In this document: positions 1 through 12,690 of the stretch, piece after piece
How the letters are laid out: the number at the start of each line of letters is the position of its first letter
Position numbering within the stretch: the stretch's first letter is position 1
NCBI GenBank assembly: GCA_905250115.1
Contig: CAJNOI010000036.1
Span: 35,324 to 99,323 of the forward strand
From: Adineta steineri
Lineage: Eukaryota; Rotifera; Eurotatoria; Adinetida; Adinetidae
Length of the DNA stretch: 64,000 nucleotides
Direction of reading: 5' to 3'
The notes under the pieces: generated by a model
The model's database searches: none
What the model was told of the DNA's origin: nothing
The model's input: the letters and a program-made list of their open reading frames with translations, nothing else
Position numbers and translations under genes: made by a program

Positions 1-1439
1 TTTATATAGATATTAACATACCGTGGAACAGGTCAGTATGTTAATATGAATAGAAAACACTTCTTAACTCAACTCAACACAATTGAACAAAATGAAGTTC
101 GTTTAATGAACTGAGTATATTTTATATTGATATCATTTATGACGTACGTAAAACAGATAATATAAGAATCTATGATCAAAACACGATGAACTGGACGAGT
201 AAACTCTATGTTTCGAGTGCACTTACGTATCTATATGTTTTTCGACCATCTTTTGTAGATGTTTTTGATTGAAGAGAATCATTTAAATATGAGAAGATAC
301 TTAAATTGGTAAAAAGCAGAGAAAAAGATTCATACGATGTAACTACATTCATCTACTGACCTTCATTTCAGATATTATTTATAAATAAAAATTTCAATAG
401 ATTTCTTAATAAGATGAATGGACGGTGAAATATGTTGTTGTGATTGTACGATGATTTCTTCAATTATTGAATTATATTTTAATATTTTTCTTGCTTTCAT
501 TACTTGTACAACTACAGCTTGTAGATAAAATCTTCGATCAACATCAACGGCTTTTTAAAACACTTCTGAATGCGAAAATAATTAAAGATCAAGATAAAGC
601 AGGAGAAGATCTTAAAAATCAGGAGTTTCTTGGTTAAATCAAAGGATTTGGCAACCCTACTATATATCATTCTAATCAAATAGAAATCTAATCGAATGTT
701 AGATTCACTCTTATACATAGACAAAATCAATGTCAGAATTATCATTTATTGTACCATCACATGCACATGTTTAAACAAAAATTCAGAAACATGTTCTGCT
801 CAATGATGTTTATTATAAATAGAATCAAAATGATACAAAAGACATATTCTTTCTCAATGTCTTCTCGGTTCATTTAACTAATAATATTGTATTGATAATT
901 TTTATTATGTAATTTTTGAATATCAATGTATATATGATTGAATGATGATTAAATGAAATGCAATGTATTAATGGTTTAACACTTATTTTGATTTACGCGA
1001 AGCCATATTTAATATTACAAATTAGAAAACAAATGAATCTGAATCAGAGTATTAGATACGAATAACTTAGGGATGATTGACGCTTAAGATTTGCATCTAT
1101 TATTGTAAATAGAAATAAAAAAACTAACCTCAGATTCCGATTCTCCAACCTCGAATACCTTTGGTCAAACTTTATCGGATCGTCAAAGGTGACTTTTATT
1201 GGTTCAGTGCGTGCTGAATTCTCATAGGCTTAGATGAATAAACTTTATGTATTTGAAGCCGACGGTTTAAACGCTGTATAACTATTACTTTTAGAACAGG
1301 GAATAAATACATAGAACAAAATAGTAGTTATAAATTATGATTTTGATAACTCTTGAATAGGACTTCAATTCAATATAATACTCATAGATAAAAGTGATAC
1401 TGATCTTTTTTTGTATAAAAAATTTTAAAAGTTATTTAA
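1..1439. other. Intergenic, no gene seen
   Basis: AT-rich sequence with frequent stops in all frames. I see no conserved protein motif, RNA gene or repeat that I can support. It may include the eroded upstream part of the receptor relic that follows. Confidence 0.6.
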
Positions 1440-1665
1440 ATACTGCTCAAGCTCTTTCTAATTATATTCATCGTTTACTAGCACTATTTCGAAGAGTATG
1501 TTTCGACTTGCTCAAGACAGTTTGACCGATTGAACTGCAGGTGTAATCACATACTTTGCACATATAACTAGCCTTATTTGTACAGTATACACTAGCAGGC
1601 ACAATTTTTTTTTGCTAAGAACTTCACAGAATTATTCGACGACTTCGCCATTCGACTAAGGGATC
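1440..1665 (+). pseudogene. Relic of a rhodopsin-like GPCR (3' part)
   Basis: The DNA lines up by eye with the 3' half of the intact receptor at 19769-20866. Shared stretches include actgctcaag, tcgtttactagca, a copy of the 'fires-in-line' segment encoding SFTS-ISKS-RLAQD (intact copy SFTSSIPKSTLRIAQEN), then a TM7-like part and a degraded cytoplasmic tail. Relative to the intact gene about 50 bp between TM6 and the following loop are missing, and there is an in-frame stop where the intact copy reads LAARIVG. It is therefore a dead fragment of the same receptor subfamily that has three living members in this window. Confidence 0.65.
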
Positions 1666-3526
1666 TTGTGTGCTCAAGCATCGATAAAACTCATATAGTA
1701 ACATATCACCTACCTCAGCAACCGAAAAGTAATCGTTCAGTATAACAGCAAAAATGAATTTGAATTATGAAATGAATTTGAATTATGAAATGAATTCTAA
1801 ATGTATTCCACTTATTCTTCTACTTAAACAACCTCTACTGAGAATCAAATTCAACATTGTATGTTTTGTCGTTAAATTTTTGACAGTATTAATTCTGTAT
1901 TCCATCGCAAATCTCAATCAGCATTCAAATTCATGGCATCATGTTGAAAAAAGTTTGCATTATAACTTGTAAATTCTATCAGAATTAAGACGGAACACAA
2001 AGATTCTCTGTTGAGTTTTTAAATATTATTGTATCGACTGAAAAACATTCATTTTAATAATTATAATGTCAAAATGTGATACTGACGTGTTTCTGAAACT
2101 AAAATCTCATTAATTATTAGATTAGATTCAGAAAGAATAAATTTCTTTATCATAGTGGATTACAAAAACTGACGCTTCCTGAATCATATATTGAATAAAA
2201 ATATTTCTGGGCATCATCTTGTAGAATAGCTTAAAATAAATTAGGGATGCAATAGTCACGATCAATCACCGGTTCGTGTTCCACTTGTATACTGATTTAT
2301 ACATCACCACAAATTTTACAAAGAGTACTAAATAATTCTTAAGTTCAATACATCGAAAAATAGCTAAGATTTATGAAGTTTTATATGTGTAACCGAGCAA
2401 AAAGGTTTCGCAAACATACTTTAAAAAAATAGTTTTCAAAATCTGTGGAACCTAAAAAGAATCTGTTCGGAGGTATCTACAATCCGAAATATACCCTACG
2501 AAGTCTTTTATAAGTTCCGTGCAGCGAAAATAGATTATTAGTAAATAATACGTCGAGATGCAAAAAACAAGTCAGAATTACAAACGGAGTTTATCAACAA
2601 TCATTTTGACAAATTTTAAATAATTAAAGTGATTTGAAACAAAAAATAAAACTCATTTTAGTGTACATATCGGCATACCCCGTCACTTTAATTACAAATT
2701 TTACATTCATTAGTGACTTATACGGATACAGAACATTACGTAAAAGTGCGGAATCGTAATTGATGTGAATCGGTTTTCTCAATGAAAGTTGCTTTATTAA
2801 TGCGTTTTATACTTAAAATTTACTTGTATATCTGCGTTTTATGGAATCTTTAACACATTAATGGATTTTGCGCATTTACCATTTGATGTCAACTAAAACT
2901 TTGATCAAAATAACTTGTTTTTCCTTTGCCGTGCTTACGGTAAGAACGTCATTCAAATTTTTATTATGAGGTGTGTCATAAAAACTACCTTCAGATTTTC
3001 TATCTGTCTTACATTTAAAGTCTGAACTTGTATTTTACTAATATAATTTTCCTTTCTAAGTGAAGCACTAATTTATTATAAGATATTTTACATAGTTTTT
3101 CAATTAATATTGAAGATTTAAATCTTCATTTATATTTCTTTTTAAATTAGGTAGTTAATGATTTTTTTTATCAGCGTCATCAACCTACATTGTTAGAAAA
3201 ATTAATATGATTAAGTAATTTTAATATACAAAATGAACTAATTTGTAAATCTCGAAAATCTCATGTGACGTATGAGCATAAGCTTAAGAATAAAATCTCA
3301 TTCCTAATTCTTCTGAATGACGAAGCTTGTTCTTAAAAATTCTTTTCTGAAGAAAAGATAGTCATTGAAAATATAATCATATTCGACTATTAGAAAAAAG
3401 TAATGTTTAATAAAGTACATATTCGTATGATGTTATCAAACTTTGATCTGATAGTCATATTTCCTTCGTTATTTTTAGATTGTAATCACAAATATATATT
3501 TAAACTAAATTGGCTATATCAATAAT
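1666..3526. other. Intergenic upstream of first GPCR
   Basis: No gene seen. At about 1756-1791 an 18 bp unit (gaatttgaattatgaaat) is repeated twice in tandem; it opens a 72-codon ORF of low-complexity composition that I do not regard as coding. At 3471-3488 lies a block shared with the second receptor (see separate entry). Confidence 0.6.
3471..3488 (+). promoter_or_regulatory. Conserved 5' block, possible 3' splice site of a 5'UTR intron
   Basis: The sequence tttagattgtaatca occurs about 40 bp before the start codon here and at the same place before the receptor at 8561. A T-rich tract ending in TAG fits a splice acceptor, so both genes may have an upstream non-coding exon. This is an inference from conservation between two paralogs only. 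Confidence 0.4.
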
Positions 3527-4510
3527 ATGTCGTCTACTAGCACTACGATTAATCAACTTAATGCAGCAACAACGACAATTGTAATGGTTCTAACAATTGT
3601 CTGTTTTGCGCTAGGTGCAGTAAGTCTCATATTCAACGTAATAATTTTTACTCGACGATCTCTATGCCGTGAACCATGCTCAGTCTATTTTTTCTGGTCA
3701 TCATCTTTCAATTTATTTATTGTATATGTGCTGGTACCTATTCGTGTTCTTGCCTTTGGATACAATATAGATATTTCAAGTTATAATAATGGAGTTTGCA
3801 AAATAATAAATTTTGTCAATTATTCGTCACGTGCAATAACCTGTTGGTTAATTGTATTGGCATGTGTTGATCGTTTTTGTCACAGTTCAACAAATGCAAC
3901 TATTCGTCGAATGAGCTCATTGAAGAAAGCTAGATGGGGAGTAGGAATTGTAATTCTAAGCATCATGATATTATATAGTCACATGCTTGTTTACTATGGA
4001 TTAAGCTATACGCTTAATCAATTCGGTAATACTGTGGCCACTTGCAATAGTCAAATAGGTACGTACCGTACCTTTATTGCATTCTGGTTTATGGCTTTAT
4101 ATTCACTTTGTCCATCTTTCTTTATGCTTCTTTTTGGTCTTCTTACATTGAAAAATATTCGTCAACATCGTCAAGTAGTTCCAACAGTAGCTGGAACAAA
4201 TCAACTTGTTCGACGTACAGACAATCAGCTTTTGCGCATGTTAATTGCTCAAGTGCTCATGGTCTTCATTTCGACTTTGCCATACTCAATTTATCTATTG
4301 TATACGGGATTCACCAGTAACATTCAAAAGGACACACTTCGAATTACTCAAGAAAATTTTGCAGGTCGCGTTACGGGCTCTTTCATAAATTTTGCTCATA
4401 CAACTAGCTTTTATTTATATACATTGACAGGTACAGTATTTCGTAAAGAATTCCATAGAATCATTCTGCGATGTCGTCATCCAACTCGAGATATTGTATC
4501 AACTACCTAA
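3527..4510 (+). CDS. Rhodopsin-like (FMRFamide/peptide-type) GPCR, copy 1
   Basis: Predicted plasma-membrane G-protein-coupled receptor, 327 residues, single exon, starting at an ATG in the context MSSTS shared with a paralog at 19769. Seven hydrophobic segments are visible at roughly residues 16-42, 52-75, 92-115, 136-158, 185-208, 235-260 and 283-308. TM3 ends in ACVDRF, the counterpart of the DRY motif; TM7 reads SFYLYTLTG in place of NPxxY, followed by FRKEF, the usual start of helix 8. Cys 91 (start of TM3) and a Cys in the second extracellular loop (TCNSQ) can form the conserved disulfide. The ligand is unknown. The C-terminal tail is about 24 residues shorter than in the copy at 8561: homology continues past the stop at 4508-4510, so the stop looks secondary. 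Confidence 0.88.
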   Translation: MSSTSTTINQLNAATTTIVMVLTIVCFALGAVSLIFNVIIFTRRSLCREPCSVYFFWSSSFNLFIVYVLVPIRVLAFGYNIDISSYNNGVCKIINFVNYSSRAITCWLIVLACVDRFCHSSTNATIRRMSSLKKARWGVGIVILSIMILYSHMLVYYGLSYTLNQFGNTVATCNSQIGTYRTFIAFWFMALYSLCPSFFMLLFGLLTLKNIRQHRQVVPTVAGTNQLVRRTDNQLLRMLIAQVLMVFISTLPYSIYLLYTGFTSNIQKDTLRITQENFAGRVTGSFINFAHTTSFYLYTLTGTVFRKEFHRIILRCRHPTRDIVSTT

Positions 4511-4646
4511 GACGAAACATGTTTGAAGACTGTTGTGCCTTTCAATCGAAAACTAACTATTACATACAATGAAGCGCCACTGTAATAACAATATAATTGT
4601 TGAACTAGAAACCTAATTTTATGTGTTAATTCATTGCTTTCTTTAA

Positions 4647-4694
4647 ACCATGCTTTGTTTGCGTTCAAATAAAAATTCTTCCTGCTTTTGTTAA
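4647..4694 (+). terminator. Shared 3'UTR block with polyadenylation signal
   Basis: An AATAAA at 4668-4673 sits in a block (catgctttgtttgcgttcaa, then ctgcttttgttaaa) that is nearly repeated after the second receptor. It is the likely polyadenylation region of copy 1 and shows that the duplication included the 3'UTR. Confidence 0.6.
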
Positions 4695-6616
4695 AGTTAC
4701 AAAAATTGTCATATTCTTTTTCCTAACTGAAAAGTTTTTGAATTTTTGGAGATAGTGGTTTTGTCTTTTAAATTCTTCACCGCATTTATAACATGATATT
4801 CTATGGTATCAACAAATATATGACAGAATTATTCTCCTTACTTTTGGTTATCTAAAAAGCAACGTTTAATTTTTTTTCTCACTACGAGCAGAATCCGTTA
4901 ATACTCTTAACAGTGTATTCTAACCAGGTATAATAGAAAATTCAGTATTTTGTCTGCATTAGACACTAATATACAGTATTTCTTATCTCATTCTTTCAAT
5001 TTTTAACCTTATACGACCTTTAAATTATTGTGATTTCTCGAGAATGCTTGATAGCTATTTTTGTGACACATACAAAATAATTTGTTTAAGTGAGCTCCCT
5101 AAAGAGAGAGGTTTACTACTGGAAATAGTTAAAAAAATTGATAATTGACAAAATGATAGCATCAAACGATTTCGTGCGTTTGCTACAAAAAGACCTTCTT
5201 CGGTAAGAGTACACTAGCAGGAATGTTGTTAAGATATTGTAAAGGGACAATAAAAAGTTAAAGTTCATTATATCAATAATGGGATAAAATACTAAATATT
5301 GCTCACTGTAACTGGGAAAGTTTTAAACTCTTTCATTAATATAGTTCTTTAGATTCATCTTAAAAAAATATCGAAAAAAAAAAGATTCTTGTTTTTAATG
5401 ATAAATATCAACTTAAAAAGAAGACACAATAGAGCTAAAACTTGTACGAAGATTATTTATGTTGCCACGCAAAAACCTTTATTGTTCAATTTTAAATGTT
5501 AAACCTGTCGTGACCAGATCTTTTTTTAAAGGTGAAATAATGAAAGAGGAGATTAGTCAAAGTCATTTTTGGTTGTATATATAATCGCGGGTGAAATCGA
5601 ATTGCTACATAGTTTTTGAGATAATTATATCAATTAAAAACAGAAATAAGATTGAATTTTAATGTTTATATCATCACAGTTTCAGTTTAGCGGCAAACTT
5701 TACACTCATTAATATTATTAACATTTTGCGCTTGAAGTAATAATATTAGCTGAGACCTTCATCTTTGAACAATATCAAGTTGACAAGTCTGACGCTTTTT
5801 TTAAAAATGAGATTCGCCATAGGTAATCGTAAAGGCCTACTTTTTAATCAATATTCTTATTCTTTTCTCTGCTCTAGATGTTTAATTAATAATCCGACAT
5901 GATCAAATATTGAGTAATTTCAGAAAACAACTCATTTCCAGATATTAATTTATATAGATTAACATTTTTTTAATGATATCTAGGATATGAGTAGCCAATG
6001 AGCAATGTTGAATATCTATTTTTTCTTCAATAGTCACAGAATGTATAATCAAATACATATTATTGATAAAAGATAACAGATCAGATGATTGTCGAATTTT
6101 GTTCAGTTTCTTAAACGATACACTGTTTTCACGCATTCATTACCAGATTCAAACTGTAATTAGAATAACAGGTCTATCCTACTTCTCTTTCATTCTTACG
6201 AGAAACATGTCAAATAATTTTTCTATATTTTATATGACGTACTTATAATTTAAATATTTCAAATGCATCACACATTCATTTTATGTCTTGTTTTTACTGT
6301 TTAATACTACAAGGTCTTTGTCTATATTTTAATTATATGAGAAACATCTTCCATCTTATACGTTTCTGTATCTGTTTACTTTTAAAATTTATACTTGAAT
6401 TATCCTGTAGTAAAGTAAGGATTTATTGTAACAGTTTTTCATTATTCAAGTTGATATCAAATACATGACTATTCATTTACATCTGTTCTCAAATTGACTC
6501 ATCTGTTTTCTGCAAATAAATTCAATAAATTATGCATTGTAGCACATACACTAAATCAAATCTTTCATTTTCTTTACTATTAAAATTCTAATCTACAAGC
6601 CTTGTTTATAGAAATA

Positions 6617-6656
6617 GTTGGGGGTGTGGATACTGTATTCACCAAGCATCCACACC
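6617..6656. repeat. G-rich telomere-like motif forming a hairpin
   Basis: GGTGTGGAT at 6623-6631 is followed after 16 nt by its perfect reverse complement at 6648-6656. The G-rich arm belongs to a motif dispersed through the window (21169-21189, 22971-22996, 57106-57127, and inverted at 57839-57861). It resembles the TGTGGG telomeric repeat reported for bdelloids. Confidence 0.6.
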
Positions 6657-8504
6657 TACATCGTCAGGCACATTCCAAATTTAGAATAGTTTAAAGACAT
6701 TATGTAAAAAGTAAAAAAATACCATGAGAACTGATCTAGAATCATTAAAACAATAATTGTTACAGAGTCTGTATGTTGTAGATATTGTAAACATGATTCA
6801 AATTAATAAATCTATATTTTATTACTGATTTTAATAACTGAGTAATTAAGAAATTAGATTACCATTTATCAAAATGAAATTATCTCTTTAGTTAAACTAG
6901 TTATGTCATGCATTAACTTTCGAATGGATTGCTAATCTTTAATTAATGTCATATTCATAAATCTGATATTCTTCTTTAAGATGACACTTGTCAACACCTT
7001 ACCTACAATTCGACTTTTCAATCGAGGATTATATTCTGTTATCTGCTTTCCATATTTTATTAATAAATCAACATGATCATATGTAGAATGACTTGAGATG
7101 ATAATCTAGTTTAAAATATTAAGTATATACTGCTAAACATTTGTTTTTACTATATTTACATTTAACCTTGAGAAATTATATTCTAAATTGATATTTTTTT
7201 AGTGTAATTAGTTTTAATTTGTTAAAATAATAAGGACTAGGAGTACACCAATAAAAAATGTTTATTATTAAAAGATAAAACTCGATTCTCGTTTTAATAC
7301 ATAATGATCAATTGCCAATTTTTTAACGATTTCGAGCAATTGAAAATTCATCAACAATGTTGAACACACATTTTCTTCTTCGGTAGTCAAATAAAATAAA
7401 AGATTGAAATTCTTTTCCAGTAAATAGATCGGACGATTGAGGTTTGTATCTTACGTAAGTTCTGACCTACAAAATACTTTTATATAATTCTTCTTCAATA
7501 TCTTATTGAAACTATAATCAGAATAAAATTAATCTCTTCCTTTTTCTATAGCATATACGTCATTTAAATTTGTATTCATAGTAGTTGTCAGAATATTAAT
7601 CTTCGCCTCTCTTACCTTTCAATATTATGAAATTTTTACTTGGGCTATAAGTATAAATCTTTTACGTTTTTTCTTTACTAGTTTTGTAAAACTTGTATTG
7701 AACAATCAAATCTCCATCTGATTTTGTTCTGAAATTGAGAGATTTAGAATTTTTCAGACAGTATGTTTTTTCTTTTTTTTAAAGTCATCAATGTTGGCCG
7801 TTAGATAATAGAACACCATTAAGTAATTTCACTATATAAAGTTAATAAATTTTAAAATGCTGTAAGTCTAATTTAACAATATGGATAAAAATCCTCTTAT
7901 GCCCTTATCCTTGCCTTGTGAAAGAACTACTCAAAAACCTTGTGCAAGGAAGCACAAAGATTAAATCTAATCCGATGAGGAAATGACCGACTTTGCGACT
8001 TAATTCATTTCAATGAGTTTTAAAGTCATTAGTCATGATGAGTTTTATCTTTCTTTTATGACTTTTTCTAACTTTACGCCTGTTTCTTATAAAGATTCAT
8101 TGTGAGAGAAGAAGAATCGTGAAGGAGAAGTTGAATAAAAGTTTATATTTCCTTTACTAATGTTCGTAGAAGTGTATTAGACTGATATGGAATATTTGCT
8201 CGTTTTTCTCGACTATTTTATGCTAAGTTTTGACATAATTTGATAGTAACTCAATGTTGATGTGCATGCTATCATCGATTCTTGATGATTTACGAAATCT
8301 GTAACAGTAGATGATCTAAAGACAGCTTAAGTCATCAAAGTCAGTCGTTTCCCTCTTGATCTAAGTTCTCATTAGGGTTGAGCTAATATATGATTGCTTA
8401 GACATAGAAGGCTAGGTCATAAACGGAAAAATTCTACAGTTGTATTTAAAAAAACAAGAAGGTTCTAGTACTGTATTGATTCTCATAGTTACATTCTGTC
8501 TGTT

Positions 8505-8522
8505 ATATTTAGATTGTAATCA
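8505..8522 (+). promoter_or_regulatory. Conserved 5' block before GPCR copy 2
   Basis: Same tttagattgtaatca block as at 3471-3488, again about 40 bp before the start codon; possible acceptor of a 5'UTR intron. Confidence 0.4.
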
Positions 8523-8560
8523 TACGTACACTTTTTACATAGATTGGTTATATTAATAAT

Positions 8561-9616
8561 ATGTCGTCTAATAATACCTACATTAATCAGCTAAACACAG
8601 CATCAACGATGCAAGTGTTGGTACACGGAATTATCAATTTGGTATTAGGTGCAATTGGTCTCGTATTCAATATTCTTGTTTTTACTCGACCATCTTTACA
8701 TCGTGAACCATGCTCAGTCTATTTTTTCTGGTCATCATGTTTCAATTTAATAATTGTATATGGAATTTTGCCTTTACGCATTCTCGGAAATGGTTTCAAT
8801 ATAGACTTTTCCAATCGGTATATTGTACTCTGTAAAATAGAATATTTTGTTAACTATGGTGGCCGCTCAGTATCTATTTGGTTAATTGTATTGGCATGTG
8901 TTGATCGATTTTGTCACAGTTCAGCAAATGCAATTATTCGTCGAATGAGTTCATTGAAGACAGCAAGATTGGCAGCAGGAGTTGTTAGTATAATCATAAT
9001 GATCTTATACAGTCATATGCCCGTTTACTATGTATTAACCTATACGCTTAATCAGTTCGGTAATGTTGTATCTACTTGCAATGGTCAAATAGGTACGTAT
9101 CGTACGTTTCTTGGATTCTGGTATATGGCTTTATATTCACTTTGCCCATGTTTTTTAATGTTCCTCTTTGGTTTTCTTACACTGAGAAATATTCGTCGGC
9201 ATCGTCTAATCGTTCCGACAGCAGCTGGAAGAAATCAAGTTGCTCGACGTACAGACAATCAACTTTTGCGCATGTTAATTGCTCAAGTGACAGTAATCAT
9301 TGTGGCTACTTTACCAAATTCTATTTATCAATTGTACATAGCATTCACTAGTAATGTTCCAAAGAATACCCTTCGAGTAGCCCAAGAAAATTTGGCAGGT
9401 CGTACTGTGGGTCCCTTAATAAATTTTGCTCATACAAGCAGCTTTTATTTATATACATTGACGGGAACAATTTTTCGCAATGAGCTTCGCAAAATCATTC
9501 AACGATGTCGTCATCCAACTCGAAATGTATCCACAGCTCAACATGGATCAATTCTAAAGACTGTTGTGCCTAGCAATCGAAAATTGATTACAACTGTTAA
9601 TAATCAGACAAAATAA
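8561..9616 (+). CDS. Rhodopsin-like (FMRFamide/peptide-type) GPCR, copy 2
   Basis: Single-exon receptor of 351 residues, closely related to the gene at 3527. It has the same loop and helix signatures: LHREPCSVYFFWSS after TM1, ACVDRFCHSS at the end of TM3, QIGTYRTFLGFWYMALYSLC in TM5, RRTDNQLLRMLIAQV entering TM6 and SFYLYTLTGTIF in TM7. It keeps the longer C-terminal tail (residues about 325-351), which looks ancestral relative to the truncated copy 1. The order, spacing and shared 5' and 3' UTR blocks mean the two genes arose by duplication of a whole transcription unit. No ligand or G protein can be inferred. Confidence 0.88.
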   Translation: MSSNNTYINQLNTASTMQVLVHGIINLVLGAIGLVFNILVFTRPSLHREPCSVYFFWSSCFNLIIVYGILPLRILGNGFNIDFSNRYIVLCKIEYFVNYGGRSVSIWLIVLACVDRFCHSSANAIIRRMSSLKTARLAAGVVSIIIMILYSHMPVYYVLTYTLNQFGNVVSTCNGQIGTYRTFLGFWYMALYSLCPCFLMFLFGFLTLRNIRRHRLIVPTAAGRNQVARRTDNQLLRMLIAQVTVIIVATLPNSIYQLYIAFTSNVPKNTLRVAQENLAGRTVGPLINFAHTSSFYLYTLTGTIFRNELRKIIQRCRHPTRNVSTAQHGSILKTVVPSNRKLITTVNNQTK

Positions 9617-11990
9617 CAGTTCTTTCTATCTCTGAACTTGGTAGTTAATGTATTTATATATAATTTCTTTTTGAACATGCTTTATTTACATTCAAATAAA
9701 AAATCCTCCCTGCTTTTGTTAAACCTATAATACTCTTGACATATTTTAGAACAGTTCAAGAGCTTTCGAAAAAACTAGTTTGAAACAATGGAATCATTTT
9801 TATATCGTTTTGTTAGTACATACTCAATTAGGTATCAAATTCACAACATGAGACTGAATAAACTAAATCCTTGAAAATAACAGTCGCTTGTTATAAATGA
9901 TATTAGGTTAGTAACAAAAATTTTACTTTTAATTTTCATCTTCAAAAGTAAAACTAGCTTTCAGTTATATATGCATTACTACTATCAATAACTTGTCGCT
10001 ATCGCTCTAGTAGGGATAGGATCCCACGTTCGTAGAAGTCCTGCAACTTTTTCTCATGCGGATGATTAGAAAGAGAACGAAATAAATGGTAGTCGATTGC
10101 GGGTGAGTATGAATGTAGATGAAGAAGCCAACAACGTCCAGCCCACATTCTCAATGTGATATTAAAATGCCTTTGTTTCTGATTTCTGCCTTTTATAATT
10201 GATTGAAATAACCCTTATTTTTTGTTATTCTATTTAGAATTAATATGAGAAAGAATCGATAGGAACACATAATAAAATATACACAAAATAAGAGATTACC
10301 AGCATAATAGAGAATCTTAATATTTTCTTGGATAATAACTAGAAAAAATGACAAGAATTCATTCTTCATACATCAAGTAAGTTTTTGATATGGATGTTCT
10401 GTTTTGCTTCATAATCTTGATATTTTATATTTTTTCCTTCTTCTTTTTCTTGAATTATAATTATCAATGAAATGTTATTTGCTTTGAATGAGATTGAGTA
10501 GATAGTGTTTATTGATATTTTATTAAATATGAACACATATGATTAGTTGATTGATAATCTTATTCACATTAATGACAACAAATATTGTAATTTTCATAAT
10601 TTTCAATAAAACTATCTTCAAGAAATTTCATCATTGAAAATTAAAAAATTGTGTTAAAATATTCTTATTCATTGTATTCGAATTCAGACTAAATCTCTAC
10701 TCGTAAATGTTGATATGTATTTGTTTGTGTTCTATAAATTAAATATAGAATTTAATTAGAATAAAAATTTATTTCCAGCTTCATCTAGTGTATCATAAAT
10801 ACGAAATCATATTGTATTTAAATTATAAATATTTCGATACATATAAACAGTAAATGTATTTTCATCAGCTTTACAAATTGGTATATATATTTAGAATTTC
10901 TGTACAAAGAAATAGTCTTCATGTTGACGTTCACCTTATATTAAATCTATTCGTGGAATACTTTTTAATAATTGTAGCTCTGAATGTGTTAATTACAATT
11001 AAAACATCATATTTTATATGAAATATTGAACAGATGACATTAATGATGTTTGACTAAATATTTTCTCATTATTGCTTGTAAATCTTTTGAGTTTCGGCGA
11101 CGTATAAATATACCTGAATATAGTTATTAAACAAAAATAATTCTAGGATATTTTTTAATTATCTAGAAAATCTTTTCACTGCATCAAATCCTATAAGAAG
11201 CTTTTCATTCACTTGTTGGCAATAAAAGTTCATAATCCGCTGGTAATTTACAAAATGTAGAGGAATATTTTGATCCATCTATCTCACTTTCATATTAAAA
11301 ATATCAGAATTGTTTTGGCAAACATATGATATATGTCACGACTGCAGTGTATCTTCATGTATCATTCAGTATTTTAAACATTATTCCATGAAGATAAATT
11401 ACTAATATTTTGTTTTCATACTGAAATGCTATTTCTTTGTAAGAAAAATTAATCATTTCTCCTAAAAATTTTGATTCTTATTCTAAAAATATATAGTTGG
11501 CGCTCAAAGGTTTTTAATGATTTATATGACATGTTTGTAATTTTATGAACAATTTATGAACTATTTATCTTTACTCAATTTTTATTTTCTAAATATACTT
11601 AAATTTATTATTTATTTGAAACATTTACATGTAATATTAAATCTTTCATTTGTATGTCTAAAATAGAATCCTAATATTCCAGGTATATTCTAATCTGTGT
11701 ACCTTTTCGATACTCGCTTGCGAAATGCTCTGTTTACATATTTTCTTATATTAAATAAAAATTAATTAACACAAATCTTTTACGAAGAAAAATAAATAAT
11801 CTTATTTCAGCAAAATATGTCACAGCCACTCTTTAACATTAAAGATTTTCCTTATTATACAACTAAAGTAGATGAACTATTCGTTCATCTTTGACACGTG
11901 TTAAAAGAAGATTATATTTTCCATTTTGATAATGCTAATGAAGAATTATCTATAATGTAAAGATGTTTATAAATTTCATTTGCTTCAACA
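9617..11990. other. Intergenic between GPCRs
   Basis: The 3'UTR of copy 2 is at the start, with AATAAA at 9695-9700. A somewhat less AT-rich patch at about 9990-10150 may be an old mobile-element fragment, but I found no ends or coding motif. The rest is AT-rich and empty as far as I can see. Confidence 0.55.
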
Positions 11991-12681
11991 ATGAACAACA
12001 AAACGACTCTCACAGCAGGTTTTGTATTACCTTTATTTACAGTCATTTGTGGTTCAATAGCTAGTATAGTGTCCGCTATTATTTTGTTAATTATTATTTA
12101 TCATCAACATAATAATCGAATAAAACAAGAAGAAAGAATTAATTTGATTTTATGTGCTAATATTTATCTTTATATTTTTCTTTGTTCAACAATTTTAATT
12201 TTACTAAATATTCAAACACTGTTAGGTGATCTTTATGGTTTGAATTCTAATTCAACACCATGTGTATTTCTTGGATACCTTAATGCTGTTTTGATCTGTG
12301 CTTTATATTATGGATTTATTGGTCAAGTGAGTATAAATAATATGTATAGTTATCCTATAACTTGACTGCCATGTGATGTCAATTTGAGATAGTTTCTGAA
12401 GACGTTGTATGAAATAGTAGTATGTAGAAAAGCTAAAATTACGTTTAATACTACACTAACTTTGAAAGATAATATATTTTCATTAGTTTAGGCTTTATAC
12501 CGACTTTGTCGTATTGTATATCCAAAACACAAATGGCTTCAAGTATATTGGCTTTATATTATTGAAATACCATCTCAATTTATTAGTGCTTGTTTAATTA
12601 TGTGTCCGCTCTACGTTTGGCATGATATCACTTATATACCTGATTTATATCAGTGTTTTATACCAACTCACAATATTCTCG

Positions 12682-12690
12682 GTACCATTT
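12682..12690. repeat. Target-site duplication, left copy
   Basis: gtaccattt directly before the left end of the element; the identical 9-mer follows the right end at 18289-18297. A 9 bp duplication is typical of Mutator-like elements. Confidence 0.92.

Larger units (their letters stand above)
4511..8560. other. Long intergenic stretch between GPCR copies 1 and 2
   Basis: No intact gene. It contains the 3'UTR of the first receptor, a hairpin made of a telomere-like G-rich motif (6617-6656), and two diverged copies of one unidentified segment (about 5950-6530 and 7310-7740). Short ORFs at 5945-6136 (minus), 6063-6248 and 6283-6468 show no family I recognise and probably belong to that decayed material. 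Confidence 0.55.

Noticed and set aside
1754..1972. 72-codon ORF starting with a duplicated NLNYEM
   Set aside because: The repeat comes from an 18 bp DNA duplication; the rest shows no family signature and lies in non-coding AT-rich DNA.
9990..10150. Less AT-rich patch that could be a mobile-element piece
   Set aside because: No terminal repeats, target duplication or coding motif could be seen.
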